Part shown: positions 43,380-51,905 of the stretch, in pieces
Layout: each line of letters begins with the position of its first letter
How positions within the stretch are numbered: the first letter of the stretch is position 1
From: Clostridium saudiense
GTDB taxonomy: Bacteria; Bacillota; Clostridia; Clostridiales; Clostridiaceae
NCBI RefSeq assembly: GCF_000577815.1
Contig: NZ_CBYM010000014.1
Coordinates: 23,487-87,486, forward strand
Length of the DNA stretch: 64,000 bases
Reading direction: 5' to 3'
The notes under the pieces: generated by a model
Told to the model about the DNA's origin: nothing
Seen by the model: the letters and a program-made list of their open reading frames with translations, nothing else
The model's database searches: none
Program-made: the position numbers and the translations under genes

Positions 43380-43841
43380 ATGAGAATAATAGAAGGAAAT
43401 TTAGTAGCACAAGGACTAAGGGTTGGAATAGTAGTAGGTAGATTTAATGAATTTATAGTATCAAAATTATTAGGTGGAGCTTTAGATGGGTTAAAGAGAC
43501 ATGGGGTAGATGAAGATAATATAGAAGTAACGTGGGTTCCAGGAGCATTTGAAATTCCACTAGTAGCAAAGAAAATGGCTCAAAATGATAAGTATGATGC
43601 AGTAATTTGTTTAGGAGCAGTTATTAAAGGATCAACACCCCACTTTGATTATGTTTGTGCAGAAACTTCAAAAGGTATTGCAACAGTATCACTTCAAACT
43701 GAAAAGCCAGTAATATTCGGAGTATTAACTACAGATAGTATAGAACAAGCTATAGAAAGAGCAGGTACTAAAGGTGGTAACAAAGGATATGATGCCGCAG
43801 TTACTGCAATTGAAATGGCTAATCTTTTAAATAATTTCTAA
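43380..43841 (+). CDS. ribH: 6,7-dimethyl-8-ribityllumazine synthase
   Basis: 153 residues. Motifs: [47 protein letters not shown] with the catalytic His, and [17 protein letters not shown]. It condenses the pyrimidine and the butanone phosphate and assembles into capsids or pentamers. ATG 43380 follows an ideal TTAGGAGGAAA. A weak TTGACT (43283-43288) upstream could start an extra transcript, otherwise it is read with the rib operon. Confidence 0.95.
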   Translation: MRIIEGNLVAQGLRVGIVVGRFNEFIVSKLLGGALDGLKRHGVDEDNIEVTWVPGAFEIPLVAKKMAQNDKYDAVICLGAVIKGSTPHFDYVCAETSKGIATVSLQTEKPVIFGVLTTDSIEQAIERAGTKGGNKGYDAAVTAIEMANLLNNF

Positions 43842-43845
43842 TATT

Positions 43846-44493
43846 ATGAAGTATATTATTTTTGATTATGATGGTACTTTGCATAATAGCATAAGGATTT
43901 ATGAACCGGCATTTAAAAGAGCATATGATTATTTAGTAAACAATGGTTATGCTGAAGAAAAGGTATTTAAAGAGGATGAAGTTAGTAGGTTCCTTGGGCT
44001 TACTGCAAGACAAATGTGGAATGATTTTATGCCAAGTTTACCAGAGGATGAAAAGAAAAAATGTAGTTCAATCATAGGGGAAGCTATGATTCAATATATT
44101 GATGAAGGGCAAGCAGAATTATATGATGGTACTATAGAAACACTTGTTAAGTTAAATGAATTAGGTTATAAATTAATATTTCTTAGCAATTGTAAGGTTA
44201 GTTATATGAAAAAACACATAGAAATTTTTAGATTAGATAAGTATTTTATAGATTTTTATTGTAGCGAGGATTTTGACTTTAACCCTAAACATGAAATTTT
44301 TAAGGTTATTAAAGAAAAGCATCAAGGGGATTTTATTATTGTTGGTGATAGGTTTGTTGATATTGAAATAGCTAAAAAGTATAATTTATATTCTATTGGA
44401 TGTGCTTATGGATATGGAAATGATAAAGAACTTAAAGAAGCTGATTATATTATAGATAGTATTAATGAAATTCTTAATATAAGGGAGATATAG
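43846..44493 (+). CDS. HAD-family hydrolase downstream of ribH (candidate riboflavin-pathway phosphatase)
   Basis: A 215-residue HAD phosphatase of the phosphoglycolate/beta-phosphoglucomutase type. Motif I FDYDGTLHN (nucleophile Asp7, Asp9), a helical cap (about residues 15-85), motif II FLSNC, motif III Lys in NPKHE, and motif IV VGDRFVD. ATG 43846 is 4 nt after the ribH stop with no binding site of its own, so translation is coupled to ribH. The dephosphorylation of 5-amino-6-ribitylaminouracil phosphate needs a HAD enzyme that is not otherwise encoded in the operon. This gene is a good candidate, by position only; generic phosphatase activity is the alternative. Confidence 0.85.
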   Translation: MKYIIFDYDGTLHNSIRIYEPAFKRAYDYLVNNGYAEEKVFKEDEVSRFLGLTARQMWNDFMPSLPEDEKKKCSSIIGEAMIQYIDEGQAELYDGTIETLVKLNELGYKLIFLSNCKVSYMKKHIEIFRLDKYFIDFYCSEDFDFNPKHEIFKVIKEKHQGDFIIVGDRFVDIEIAKKYNLYSIGCAYGYGNDKELKEADYIIDSINEILNIREI

Positions 44494-44516
44494 CTTGAAT
44501 AGCTATATCTCTTTTT
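44485..44516 (+). terminator. Terminator of the riboflavin operon
   Basis: GAGATATAGCT (44485-44495) pairs with AGCTATATCTC (44501-44511), then Ts. The stop codon of the HAD gene lies inside the first arm. Confidence 0.85.
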
Positions 44517-44658
44517 CAATATATAATAATATAGTTAGAGAAATATTACATGATAAAAATATAAATCTATATTAATTTATATAATTTATAAATATAATTA
44601 TATTTAGTATTAAGAATTAAAATATGAGAATTTAAAAATGAATTATGAGGGGTTGGAA

Positions 44659-45195
44659 ATGATGAATAGTATTGTTATTTATGGTAGCCATTATGGAACA
44701 ACACAACAATATGCAGAAGAGTTAGCTAAAAGAATAAATTTAAAATGTTTAAATTTTAAAGAGGTTACAGAGATAAATGATTATGATGAGATTATTTATC
44801 TTGGGGGTTTATATGCTGGTGGTATATTAGGCATGGAGAAAACTTTTAAGAAAATTAGTAATCCTAATAATAAAAAAATAATAATTATAACAGTTGGGTT
44901 GGCAGATCCAAAAGATGATGAAAATATTAAGTCTATAAAAAGTAATATTTCTAAACAGCTTTCACCTGAAATCTTTGAAAAAGCTAAAATATTTAACTTA
45001 AGAGGAGGAATAGATTATTCAAAATTAAACTTTCTGCATAAGTCTATGATGAAGTTATTATATACTAAAATAAAAAAGATACCTGAAGATGAAAGAACTG
45101 CAGATGTTAAAGGTTTAATAGAAACATATAATAAAAGTGTTAGTTTTGTAGATTTAAATACATTAACAGATATAATAGATTATTTGAAACATTAA
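44659..45195 (+). CDS. Flavodoxin-domain protein
   Basis: 178 residues. Flavodoxin fold with FMN phosphate loop YGSHYGTTQQYAEELAKRI (residues 6-24) and the second loop YLGGLYAGGILG. The C-terminal 60 residues extend beyond a plain flavodoxin, as in HemG-like and other flavodoxin-domain oxidoreductases. I chose ATG 44659, 6 nt after GAGGGG; ATG 44638 lies upstream of that site. It follows the riboflavin operon as a separate unit. Substrate unknown. Confidence 0.82.
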   Translation: MMNSIVIYGSHYGTTQQYAEELAKRINLKCLNFKEVTEINDYDEIIYLGGLYAGGILGMEKTFKKISNPNNKKIIIITVGLADPKDDENIKSIKSNISKQLSPEIFEKAKIFNLRGGIDYSKLNFLHKSMMKLLYTKIKKIPEDERTADVKGLIETYNKSVSFVDLNTLTDIIDYLKH

Positions 45196-45210
45196 TAAAA
45201 TAAATTTTTA

Positions 45211-45245
45211 AAATAAAGCTAAGAGTGACTTAGCTTTATTTTCTT
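45211..45245 (+). terminator. Intrinsic terminator after the flavodoxin gene
   Basis: AAATAAAGCTAAG (45211-45223) pairs perfectly with CTTAGCTTTATTT (45229-45241). Confidence 0.85.
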
Positions 45246-45284
45246 ATAAATAGTTTTAGAATCAAAATATTTGATAATTGCACA

Positions 45285-45313
45285 TTGACAACTAAAAATA
45301 CATTATATATACT
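45285..45313 (+). promoter_or_regulatory. Promoter of the nitronate monooxygenase-like gene
   Basis: TTGACA (45285-45290), 17-bp spacer, TATACT (45308-45313); near-consensus. Leader about 58 nt. Confidence 0.75.
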
Positions 45314-45377
45314 AATGATATAACATGTAGTTATAAAAACTATATAAATTAGATGGAATAACTAGGAGGATTAATAT

Positions 45378-46433
45378 ATGAAATTAAATTCATTGATTAT
45401 AGGAGATTTAGAAGCAAAGGTTCCAATAATTCAAGGGGGAATGGGAGTAGGTGTAAGCTTGTCTTCGCTTGCAGGAGCAGTAGCAAAAGAAGGAGCAATA
45501 GGAGTAATATCAGCAGCACAACCTGGATTTTTAGAAGAGGATTTTGGAAAAGATTCATTAACAGCTAATATTAGGGCATTAGGTAAACATATTAAAAAAG
45601 CAAAAGAAATATCAAATGGTGGAATAATTGGTGTTAACATTATGTGCGCCACTAGAAATTATGAAGAGTATGTAAAATGCGCAATTGATAATGGTGCTGA
45701 TTTAATTATATCAGGTGCAGGATTACCTACTGATTTACCAAAGTTTACAGAAGGGTCAAATATAAAATTAGCACCTATAGTATCTCCACCAAAGTCTGCA
45801 AGTGTTATTTTAAAAATGTGGGATAGACGTTATGGTAGAACTGCAGATATGGTAATTATTGAAGGTCCAAAGGCAGGTGGACATTTAGGATTTTCAAGCG
45901 AAAGTTTAAAAGAATATGAATCAAAAGGTTATGACAAAGAAGTGCTTGAAATTATTGAAATAGTAAAGGTATATGAAGAAAAATATAATAAGAAAATACC
46001 GGTAATATTTGCAGGTGGCGTTTATGATAGAGATGATATTAATCATTATATGAATTTAGGATGCGCAGGAGTTCAAATGGCAACAAGATTTGTAGCAACT
46101 GAAGAATGTGATGCTCATATTAATTTTAAGATGGCATATATAAATGCTAAAAAGGAAGATGTAATGATTGTAAAAAGTCCAGTTGGTATGCCAGGGCGAG
46201 CTATAAGTAATAAATTCATGGAAGAAAGAAAGTTAACAAATGAAAAAATAAGTAAATGTTATAAATGCTTAAAGAAATGTGATATGGCAACTATACCTTA
46301 TTGCATAACAGGTGCTTTAGTGCGTGCAGTAAAAGGTGATGTTGATAATTCACTTGTATTTTGTGGTGAAAATGCATATAGGTTAGACAAAATTACAACT
46401 GTTAAGAAATTAATAGAAGAATTAAATAGTTAG
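45378..46433 (+). CDS. Nitronate monooxygenase / FabK-like flavoprotein with C-terminal Cys cluster
   Basis: A 351-residue FMN-dependent TIM-barrel enzyme. PIIQGGMGVGVS at the N-terminus, GVNIMCATRNY, DLIISGAGLPT, EGPKAGGHLGF with the catalytic-type His, IPVIFAGGVYD and GVQMATRFVATEEC are all family motifs. It differs from typical nitronate monooxygenases by a C-terminal extension with CYKCLKKCDMATIPYC (about residues 298-313), four cysteines that could bind an Fe-S cluster or zinc. It is not in a fatty-acid cluster, so a FabK role is unlikely. ATG 45378 follows CTAGGAGG. Strong promoter, own terminator. Physiological substrate unknown. Confidence 0.82.
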   Translation: MKLNSLIIGDLEAKVPIIQGGMGVGVSLSSLAGAVAKEGAIGVISAAQPGFLEEDFGKDSLTANIRALGKHIKKAKEISNGGIIGVNIMCATRNYEEYVKCAIDNGADLIISGAGLPTDLPKFTEGSNIKLAPIVSPPKSASVILKMWDRRYGRTADMVIIEGPKAGGHLGFSSESLKEYESKGYDKEVLEIIEIVKVYEEKYNKKIPVIFAGGVYDRDDINHYMNLGCAGVQMATRFVATEECDAHINFKMAYINAKKEDVMIVKSPVGMPGRAISNKFMEERKLTNEKISKCYKCLKKCDMATIPYCITGALVRAVKGDVDNSLVFCGENAYRLDKITTVKKLIEELNS

Positions 46434-46466
46434 AAAAGATAGGGTATATTTCAAGTAATTTATAAT

Positions 46467-46513
46467 AAAAACAATACCATAAGTAGTATTATGCTATATG
46501 GTATTGTTTTTTT
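46467..46513. terminator. Bidirectional terminator
   Basis: AAAACAATACCATA (46467-46480) pairs with TATGGTATTGTTTT, followed by Ts. It lies between the monooxygenase-like gene and minus-strand bioY. Confidence 0.85.
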
Positions 46514-46561
46514 ATACTAAAGTTTTATATTTATTAAAATATATTATCTATAATCTTTTCT

Positions 46562-47140
46562 TTAGGTTTGACTATTAAATTCATTTGTAAGTAATTGACC
46601 TTTTATTATAGGGAGAGTTCTTTTAGCAATTAATGAACTTACAATGCATGAAGCAATATCACCTGGGATAAATAAAAGACAACAATACAACATTACAGCA
46701 CTAGCTGTGATTGGAGAATTTAAGTAATAATTTGCAATTAAATAATAATAAATCATACCTATAATATATACAATTGTTAATCCACCAATGCTTGCAAATA
46801 TTAGTCTTTTAAGAGATGGATCCTTATCTTTATGCGCAATATATCCAGTAAAATATGTGCCTATTAAGAAGCCTATTAAATAACCAAAGGTTGGTTGGAA
46901 AATATAACTTGGTCCACCACCTTGAGTAAATACAGGAATACCTATTAAACCTATAAGTAAATAAATCCCTACAGAAATAGCTCCAAGTTTAGGTCCTAAT
47001 AAAAGGCCTGCTAGTGTAGTAAATAAAACTTGTAAAGTAAATGGTACTACAGGTATTGGAATTTTAATAAAAGCACCAACAGCAATTAATGCAGCAAAAA
47101 GTGAACATAAAATAAGTGATTTCGTTGATAATTTATTCAT
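46562..47140 (-). CDS. bioY: Biotin ECF transporter S component BioY
   Basis: 192 residues with six helices. Typical BioY text: GAFIKIPIPVVPFTLQVLFT near the N-terminus, LLGPKLGAISVGIYLLIGLI, then GIPVFTQGGGPSYIFQPTFG with YLIGF after it. It binds biotin in the membrane and works with the shared ECF energy module encoded elsewhere. ATG 47140 directly follows the birA stop, and its binding site AGGAGG lies within the last codons of birA, so both are translationally coupled. Controlled by BirA. Confidence 0.93.
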   Translation of the reverse strand: MNKLSTKSLILCSLFAALIAVGAFIKIPIPVVPFTLQVLFTTLAGLLLGPKLGAISVGIYLLIGLIGIPVFTQGGGPSYIFQPTFGYLIGFLIGTYFTGYIAHKDKDPSLKRLIFASIGGLTIVYIIGMIYYYLIANYYLNSPITASAVMLYCCLLFIPGDIASCIVSSLIAKRTLPIIKGQLLTNEFNSQT

Positions 47141-48121
47141 TTAATTTAACCTCCTAATAGTTACTTCACCAGAATTTAAAACTTTTATAGAACCATCATC
47201 ATGTTTAACAACTAAAGAACCATCATTATTTATATCAATAGCTTTACCAATGGATGAAACACCAGCACTTATATAGACAATTTCATTATTTAAAATAATA
47301 CTTCTTTTCTTATATTCAGATATAAAGTCATAACTTTTAATTTGAGGAATCATACTTAGGATATTATTTACTATTTCTGCACAAAGAATATTTCTATTGA
47401 TATTTCCATTGTTATTACTAAATAATGAAGAGGCTATTGTTTCAAGTTCTTTAGGGAAACTTTCTTTAGGCTTATTAAAGTTAAGTCCTATTCCTAAAAT
47501 TAAATAATCAATAGTTCCACTTTCAAAATTAGTAGAAGCTTCTGTTAATATTCCTCCTACTTTTTTATTGTTTAAGTAAATATCGTTTATCCATTTTATT
47601 TGGCATTCTATTCCTGTTACTTTTTGAATTGCATTACATATAGCAACAGAAGCAGAAGTTGTTATTAAAACTGAATCCATTGCAGTTAAATTAGGTCTAA
47701 GTATAATGCTCATATAAATTCCAGTATTAGCTGGTGAATAAAATACTCGACCAAGCCTACCTTTACCTGCACTTTGTTCTTCGGAAATTATAACCGTACC
47801 ATGTTTAGCACCATTTAAAGCTAAAGTTTTTGCAACATCATTAGTAGAAGAGACTAATTTGTAAGTATAGATATCAATGTTTGAATATTCATTATTTAAA
47901 TATAAAGAAATACCTTCTTTAGAAATAAAATCTGTATTTGTTGCTAGGGAATAACCTTTATTAGTAACAGCATTTATTGTATAGCCTTCACTTCTAAGTG
48001 CATTAATTGCTTTCCATATGGAAGTTCTCGAAATATTAAGTTTTTTAGCAATTTCCTCACCAGAAATATTTTTACCTTTATTTTCTTCTAAAATTTTTAA
48101 AACTTTTCCTTTTATTAACAT
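47141..48121 (-). CDS. birA: Bifunctional biotin-protein ligase / biotin operon repressor BirA
   Basis: 326 residues. An N-terminal winged helix (residues 1-62: NISGEEIAKKLNISRTSIWK) is followed by the ligase domain with SSTNDVAK, the biotinyl-AMP loop GKGRLGR, and KWINDIYLNNKKVGGILTE, then a small SH3-like C-terminal domain. It loads biotin onto carboxylase carriers and represses when charged with biotinyl-AMP. Start ATG 48121 (minus strand) behind ATGGAGGTAATT; an upstream in-frame ATG at 48169 lies before the promoter's transcription start. First gene of birA-bioY. Confidence 0.93.
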   Translation of the reverse strand: MLIKGKVLKILEENKGKNISGEEIAKKLNISRTSIWKAINALRSEGYTINAVTNKGYSLATNTDFISKEGISLYLNNEYSNIDIYTYKLVSSTNDVAKTLALNGAKHGTVIISEEQSAGKGRLGRVFYSPANTGIYMSIILRPNLTAMDSVLITTSASVAICNAIQKVTGIECQIKWINDIYLNNKKVGGILTEASTNFESGTIDYLILGIGLNFNKPKESFPKELETIASSLFSNNNGNINRNILCAEIVNNILSMIPQIKSYDFISEYKKRSIILNNEIVYISAGVSSIGKAIDINNDGSLVVKHDDGSIKVLNSGEVTIRRLN

Positions 48122-48140
48122 AATTACCTCCATAGAAAGT

Positions 48141-48194
48141 ATTATATTGGAGATAAAATAGTTTGTCAATCAAAATATATTAAATGGTTAACAA
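48141..48194 (-). promoter_or_regulatory. birA-bioY promoter overlapped by a BirA box
   Basis: Minus strand: TTGACA (48169-48164), 17-bp spacer, TATAAT (48146-48141); consensus at every position. TTGTTAACC (48194-48186), 14 nt, and GATTGACAA (48171-48163) form an inverted repeat like the known BirA half-sites TTGTAAACC/GGTTTACAA. Its right half covers the -35 box. The predicted leader is only about 13 nt. This fits repression of birA-bioY by biotin-loaded BirA. Confidence 0.8.
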
Positions 48195-48228
48195 TTAAAG
48201 GCGATATTAAATTAGTCTTCTCAAATGT

Positions 48229-48257
48229 TTGACATTTACAAAATAGAGGAATATAAT
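48229..48257 (+). promoter_or_regulatory. trpS promoter
   Basis: TTGACA (48229-48234), 17-bp spacer, TATAAT (48252-48257); perfect consensus, divergent from the birA promoter. Transcript starts near 48264, at the T-box. Confidence 0.85.
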
Positions 48258-48284
48258 ACATTAAAAGTATAAAAAAATCCTATG

Positions 48285-48546
48285 AAGAGGAAGAGTAATT
48301 AAATTTAGGTTCAATAAAGAGAGCTAGGAGTGGTGGAAGCTTAGCAAGAAAAAATTTAATGAATGGACCTTTGAGGAACAAGGTGAAATTAAAGTTTTAA
48401 GAGTATCTTAGTGGTGAACTGCACCTTACAGCAGTTAAAGTATGTTAGTACTTTAGTTAGAGTGGTATAAATTTATTTATACAATTTAGGTGGCAACACG
48501 GATAATAACTTCGTCCTATTAGTTATAGGAGGGAGTTTTTTTGTTT
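48285..48546 (+). promoter_or_regulatory. Trp T-box riboswitch with terminator
   Basis: The T-box core TTAGGTGGCAACACGG (48486-48501) is followed by a terminator: AACTTCGTCCTAT pairs with ATAGGAGGGAGTT, then Ts (48541 region). The upstream stem I carries GAATGGACC with specifier codon TGG at 48364-48366, matching Trp and the downstream gene. Uncharged tRNA-Trp would pair with the specifier and the T-box, prevent termination and raise trpS expression. Confidence 0.92.
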
Positions 48547-48631
48547 TTAAAATTATTATTCAAGAATAATACATCTAGAAGTTTTGAATAAACAATAGAT
48601 AGAAAAAGTTATGAAATAAGGAGTGAAAGTA

Positions 48632-49648
48632 ATGAAAAAAGAAACACTTTTAACAGGAGATAGACCAACGGGAAAACTTCATATAGGACATTATATAGGT
48701 TCTTTAAAGAATAGGGTTACCTTGCAAAATAGTGAATTATATAATAGCTATATTATGATTGCAGATCAACAAGCATTAACTGATAATGCACGAAACCCTG
48801 AAAAAATAAGAAATAATTTAATAGAGGTTGCTTTAGATTATTTATCTGTAGGAATAAATCCATCAAAATCTACTATTTTTATTCAATCACAAATTCCAGA
48901 ATTAAATGAACTTACAATGCATTATTTAAATTTAGTTACAGTTGCAAGGCTAGAAAGAAATCCAACAGTTAAAAGTGAAATAAAAGAAAGAAATTTTAAT
49001 ATGAGTATTCCTGCGGGATTTATGATTTATCCAGTAAGTCAAGCAGCAGATATTACAGCGTTTAAAGCAAATATAGTACCAGTAGGTGAAGATCAACTTC
49101 CTATGATAGAACAAACAAGAGAAATAGTAAGAAGTTTTAATAATATTTATAAAGAAGATGTTCTAGTAGAGCCTAGGGCTATATTACCAAAGGAAGGATT
49201 AGGTAGATTACCTGGTATTGATGGAAAAGCAAAAATGAGTAAGTCATTAAATAATGCAATTTATCTTAGTGATGAACCAGATGTAATAAAAAATAAGGTA
49301 ATGTCAATGTATACTGATCCTAATCATATTAGAGTAGAAGATCCAGGAACTATAGAAAATAATACTGTTTTTATCTATTTAGATGCCTTTTGCAATGAAA
49401 TAGATAAATTGCAAGAAATGAAAATGCATTATCAAAGAGGGGGACTTGGTGATGTAAAAGTAAAAAAATATTTAAATGAAATAATTCAAGCTGAGCTAGA
49501 ACCAATTAGAAATAGGAGAAAGGAATATGAGAAAAATTTAGATTATGTATATGAGGTACTGAAAGAAGGTAGTAATAATGCAAGAAAAATAGCATCTAAT
49601 ACATTAAGAGATGTAAGAAATGCTATAGGAATTGAGTATTTTAAATAA
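48632..49648 (+). CDS. trpS: Tryptophanyl-tRNA synthetase
   Basis: 338 residues, class I synthetase. The HIGH motif is in [13 protein letters not shown] and the KMSKS motif in [12 protein letters not shown]. The tryptophan-binding region [20 protein letters not shown] is present. I use ATG 48632, 8 nt after AAGGAGTG, rather than GTG 48623, which lies in that site. Controlled by the T-box leader with a TGG specifier. Many clostridia carry a second TrpRS; whether this is the sole copy cannot be seen. Confidence 0.95.
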   Translation: MKKETLLTGDRPTGKLHIGHYIGSLKNRVTLQNSELYNSYIMIADQQALTDNARNPEKIRNNLIEVALDYLSVGINPSKSTIFIQSQIPELNELTMHYLNLVTVARLERNPTVKSEIKERNFNMSIPAGFMIYPVSQAADITAFKANIVPVGEDQLPMIEQTREIVRSFNNIYKEDVLVEPRAILPKEGLGRLPGIDGKAKMSKSLNNAIYLSDEPDVIKNKVMSMYTDPNHIRVEDPGTIENNTVFIYLDAFCNEIDKLQEMKMHYQRGGLGDVKVKKYLNEIIQAELEPIRNRRKEYEKNLDYVYEVLKEGSNNARKIASNTLRDVRNAIGIEYFK

Positions 49649-49655
49649 GCTATTG

Positions 49656-49692
49656 AAATAATTAGACCACCTATGGTCTAATTATTTTTGTA
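49656..49692. terminator. Bidirectional terminator between trpS and the TetR gene
   Basis: AAATAATTAGACCA (49656-49669) pairs perfectly with TGGTCTAATTATTT (49674-49687) with a 4-nt loop. Confidence 0.85.
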
Positions 49693-49694
49693 TT

Positions 49695-50267
49695 TTATGA
49701 ATATAATATTTTTGAGGAACTTTCTACCAAGTCGCTAGTAAGTTTCGCCATGTATTCTATACTTTCTTGTTTACTAGTATTTATCCAATCTTGAATTAGC
49801 CCTATTATTCCATAATAAGTAAAAGAATAATAGTAGTCATATTTTTTAGGATCAGCATTAGGATATAATCTATTCCAAACATCTATGCATAGCCTTTTCA
49901 TAATTTCCTTAATTTTCTCTATAAAAATAGAATCCGCATTAATATGAGGACCTAAGAAAATTGATAATAGCTCACTATTCTTATCAATAAATTCCAATAT
50001 ATCTTTCATTAATGAATAAGGCTCATCAGAGTTAGTACAAGATGAATTGTGAAATAATATTACACTCTCAAGTTCTACTAGTAATTGCTCTTTAATGTTG
50101 TCTACCATATCAAAGATATCCTTATAATGTAAATAAAAAGTCTTTCTATTTATGTCAGCTAAGTCTGTAAGTTCTTTAACAGTAATTTGATTAATGTTTT
50201 TATCTTTTATTAGTATCATTAAAGATTCATTTAGTTTTAGTCTGGTTTTTCGTACTCGTCTATCCAT
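49695..50267 (-). CDS. TetR family transcriptional regulator
   Basis: 190 residues. The N-terminal helix-turn-helix (residues 5-55: NQITVKELTDLADINRKTFY then LHYKD) is typical of the TetR subgroup with a TetR_C_8-like ligand domain (YYSFTYYGIIGLIQDWI). ATG 50267 on the minus strand follows TGGAG. Divergent from the MMPL gene, with an inverted repeat between them; it most likely represses the MMPL pump and itself. Confidence 0.85.
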   Translation of the reverse strand: MDRRVRKTRLKLNESLMILIKDKNINQITVKELTDLADINRKTFYLHYKDIFDMVDNIKEQLLVELESVILFHNSSCTNSDEPYSLMKDILEFIDKNSELLSIFLGPHINADSIFIEKIKEIMKRLCIDVWNRLYPNADPKKYDYYYSFTYYGIIGLIQDWINTSKQESIEYMAKLTSDLVESSSKILYS

Positions 50268-50413
50268 ATAAAAGCTCCATTCAAATAAAAATATTTATAT
50301 AATATAACAATTTATACTTTTTATACATTTTAAAGATAACTTAATTATTATTCAACTCTTAATTTATCAAAACATAAGTTTATAAAATACTTTTAACAAA
50401 ACCTTAATAAATT

Positions 50414-50443
50414 AATACACAATTTGTACTCAATGTGTGTATT
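50414..50443. promoter_or_regulatory. Inverted repeat, candidate TetR operator
   Basis: AATACACA (50414-50421) and TGTGTATT (50436-50443), exact complements separated by 14 nt, lie between the divergent TetR and MMPL genes. The second half overlaps a TATTAT string that could be the MMPL -10 box. Rest of the region is AT-rich. Confidence 0.5.
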
Positions 50444-50537
50444 ATACCACAGTGAATTACTTTATTGGTAATTGTATTGTTGGTATTTCATAAATATACT
50501 TAAACCGAATGATAATTAGTTAGAGGTGAGACGCAGT

Positions 50538-51833
50538 ATGGAAATTTTTTTTAGACAAATTATTAAACATAAAAAAACTGTAATTTTTACATTTGGACTT
50601 TCACTAGTTTTATGTTTTATTTGCAGTAAATTTGTATCAGTTAATTATGATATGAACGATTATCTTCCAGATGATTCTAAGTCTACAATATCTTTAGATA
50701 TTATGGAAGATGAATTTGAAGGTGGAATACCTAATGCAAGGGTAATGGTATCTAATATTACTATACCCGAGGCTTTAGAAATTAAAGATAAATTATTAAA
50801 TATTGATGGTGTACAAGATGTTACATGGTTAGATGATGTTGTTAATATAACAGAACCTATTGAAACTTTAGATAGAGAAACAGTTCAAGATTATTACAAG
50901 GATGAAGCGGCATTATTTACAGTTACTGTTGATCAAAATAAAAGAATTGAAGCAGTAAATGAAATAAGAAATTTAATTGGTGATGATAATGCAATGGCAG
51001 GTTCAGTTGTTAATACTGTAGTTGCAACAGAAGCTACCTCTAAAGAAGTTAGTCAAATTATATTATTTATAATACCAATATGTTTAATCGTATTAGCAAT
51101 TACAACAATTTCCTGGTTTGAACCAATATTGTTTATGTTAACTATAGGCGTAGCAATAATGCTAAATCAAGGAACGAATCTTTTATTTGGAGAGATTTCC
51201 TTTGTAACAAATGCAGCGGGAAATGTATTACAGTTAGCAGTATCTATGGATTATGCAATTTTCTTATTGCATAAATTTACAGAGTTTAGATTGCAGGGGT
51301 TAGAACCAGAGGAAGCAATGGTACAAGCATCTGTTAAAAGTGTTGGCTCAATCTTTTCAAGTGGGATAACAACAGTTATTGGATTTGCAGCCTTAATATT
51401 AATGAGATTTAAAATTGGTCCAGATATGGGAATTGTAATGGCAAAAGCTATAGCTCTAAGTTTAGTAACTGTTATTATTTTACTTCCTGTACTTACAATG
51501 TATTGTTACAAGATTATTGATAAAACTGAACATAAATTATTAATACCTAAATTTGATAAATTTGCAAATTGTGTTAGAAAAATAATGATACCTTTAGTTA
51601 TTATTTTTTTAATCGTAATGGTACCATCCTATTTAGCACAGACAAAAAATACTTTTGATTATGGATCTTCAAAAATATTTGATGAAAGTACTAAGTTAGG
51701 TAGTGATACAAAGATAATAGAAGATACTTTTGGTAAATCTAATTCATTAGTTATTATGGTTCCAAAAGGTGATTTTGCAACAGAAAAGGAGTTAAGTAAT
51801 GAACTAAAAGAAATAGAACAAGTTAGTTTTTAA
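50538..51833 (+). CDS. MMPL/RND family transporter, C-terminal half missing
   Basis: 431 residues, whereas clostridial MMPL pumps have about 700-1000. The first half is complete: helix 1, an extracellular porter domain (VNYDMNDYLPDDSKSTISLD, later GVQDVTWLDDVV), then helices 2-6 with VSMDYAIFLLHKF, the proton-relay segment. The start of the second half is visible (helix 7, TKNTFDYGSSKIFDESTKLG), then the frame stops within the second porter domain after EIEQVSF. Only 72 bp separate it from the next gene, so the missing part was deleted. ATG 50538 follows TAGAGGTG. MMPL pumps need both halves, so it is probably non-functional. Confidence 0.8.
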   Translation: MEIFFRQIIKHKKTVIFTFGLSLVLCFICSKFVSVNYDMNDYLPDDSKSTISLDIMEDEFEGGIPNARVMVSNITIPEALEIKDKLLNIDGVQDVTWLDDVVNITEPIETLDRETVQDYYKDEAALFTVTVDQNKRIEAVNEIRNLIGDDNAMAGSVVNTVVATEATSKEVSQIILFIIPICLIVLAITTISWFEPILFMLTIGVAIMLNQGTNLLFGEISFVTNAAGNVLQLAVSMDYAIFLLHKFTEFRLQGLEPEEAMVQASVKSVGSIFSSGITTVIGFAALILMRFKIGPDMGIVMAKAIALSLVTVIILLPVLTMYCYKIIDKTEHKLLIPKFDKFANCVRKIMIPLVIIFLIVMVPSYLAQTKNTFDYGSSKIFDESTKLGSDTKIIEDTFGKSNSLVIMVPKGDFATEKELSNELKEIEQVSF

Positions 51834-51905
51834 AAATAAAAGCAAAATTAAAATAAAAAATGAAAATAAAGCAGTAAATGGCTAATCGAAGGGAGAATGA
51901 TTTAT

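Noticed and set aside
45378..46433. Calling the monooxygenase-like gene fabK
   Set aside because: No fatty-acid synthesis genes surround it and it has the extra Cys-rich tail.
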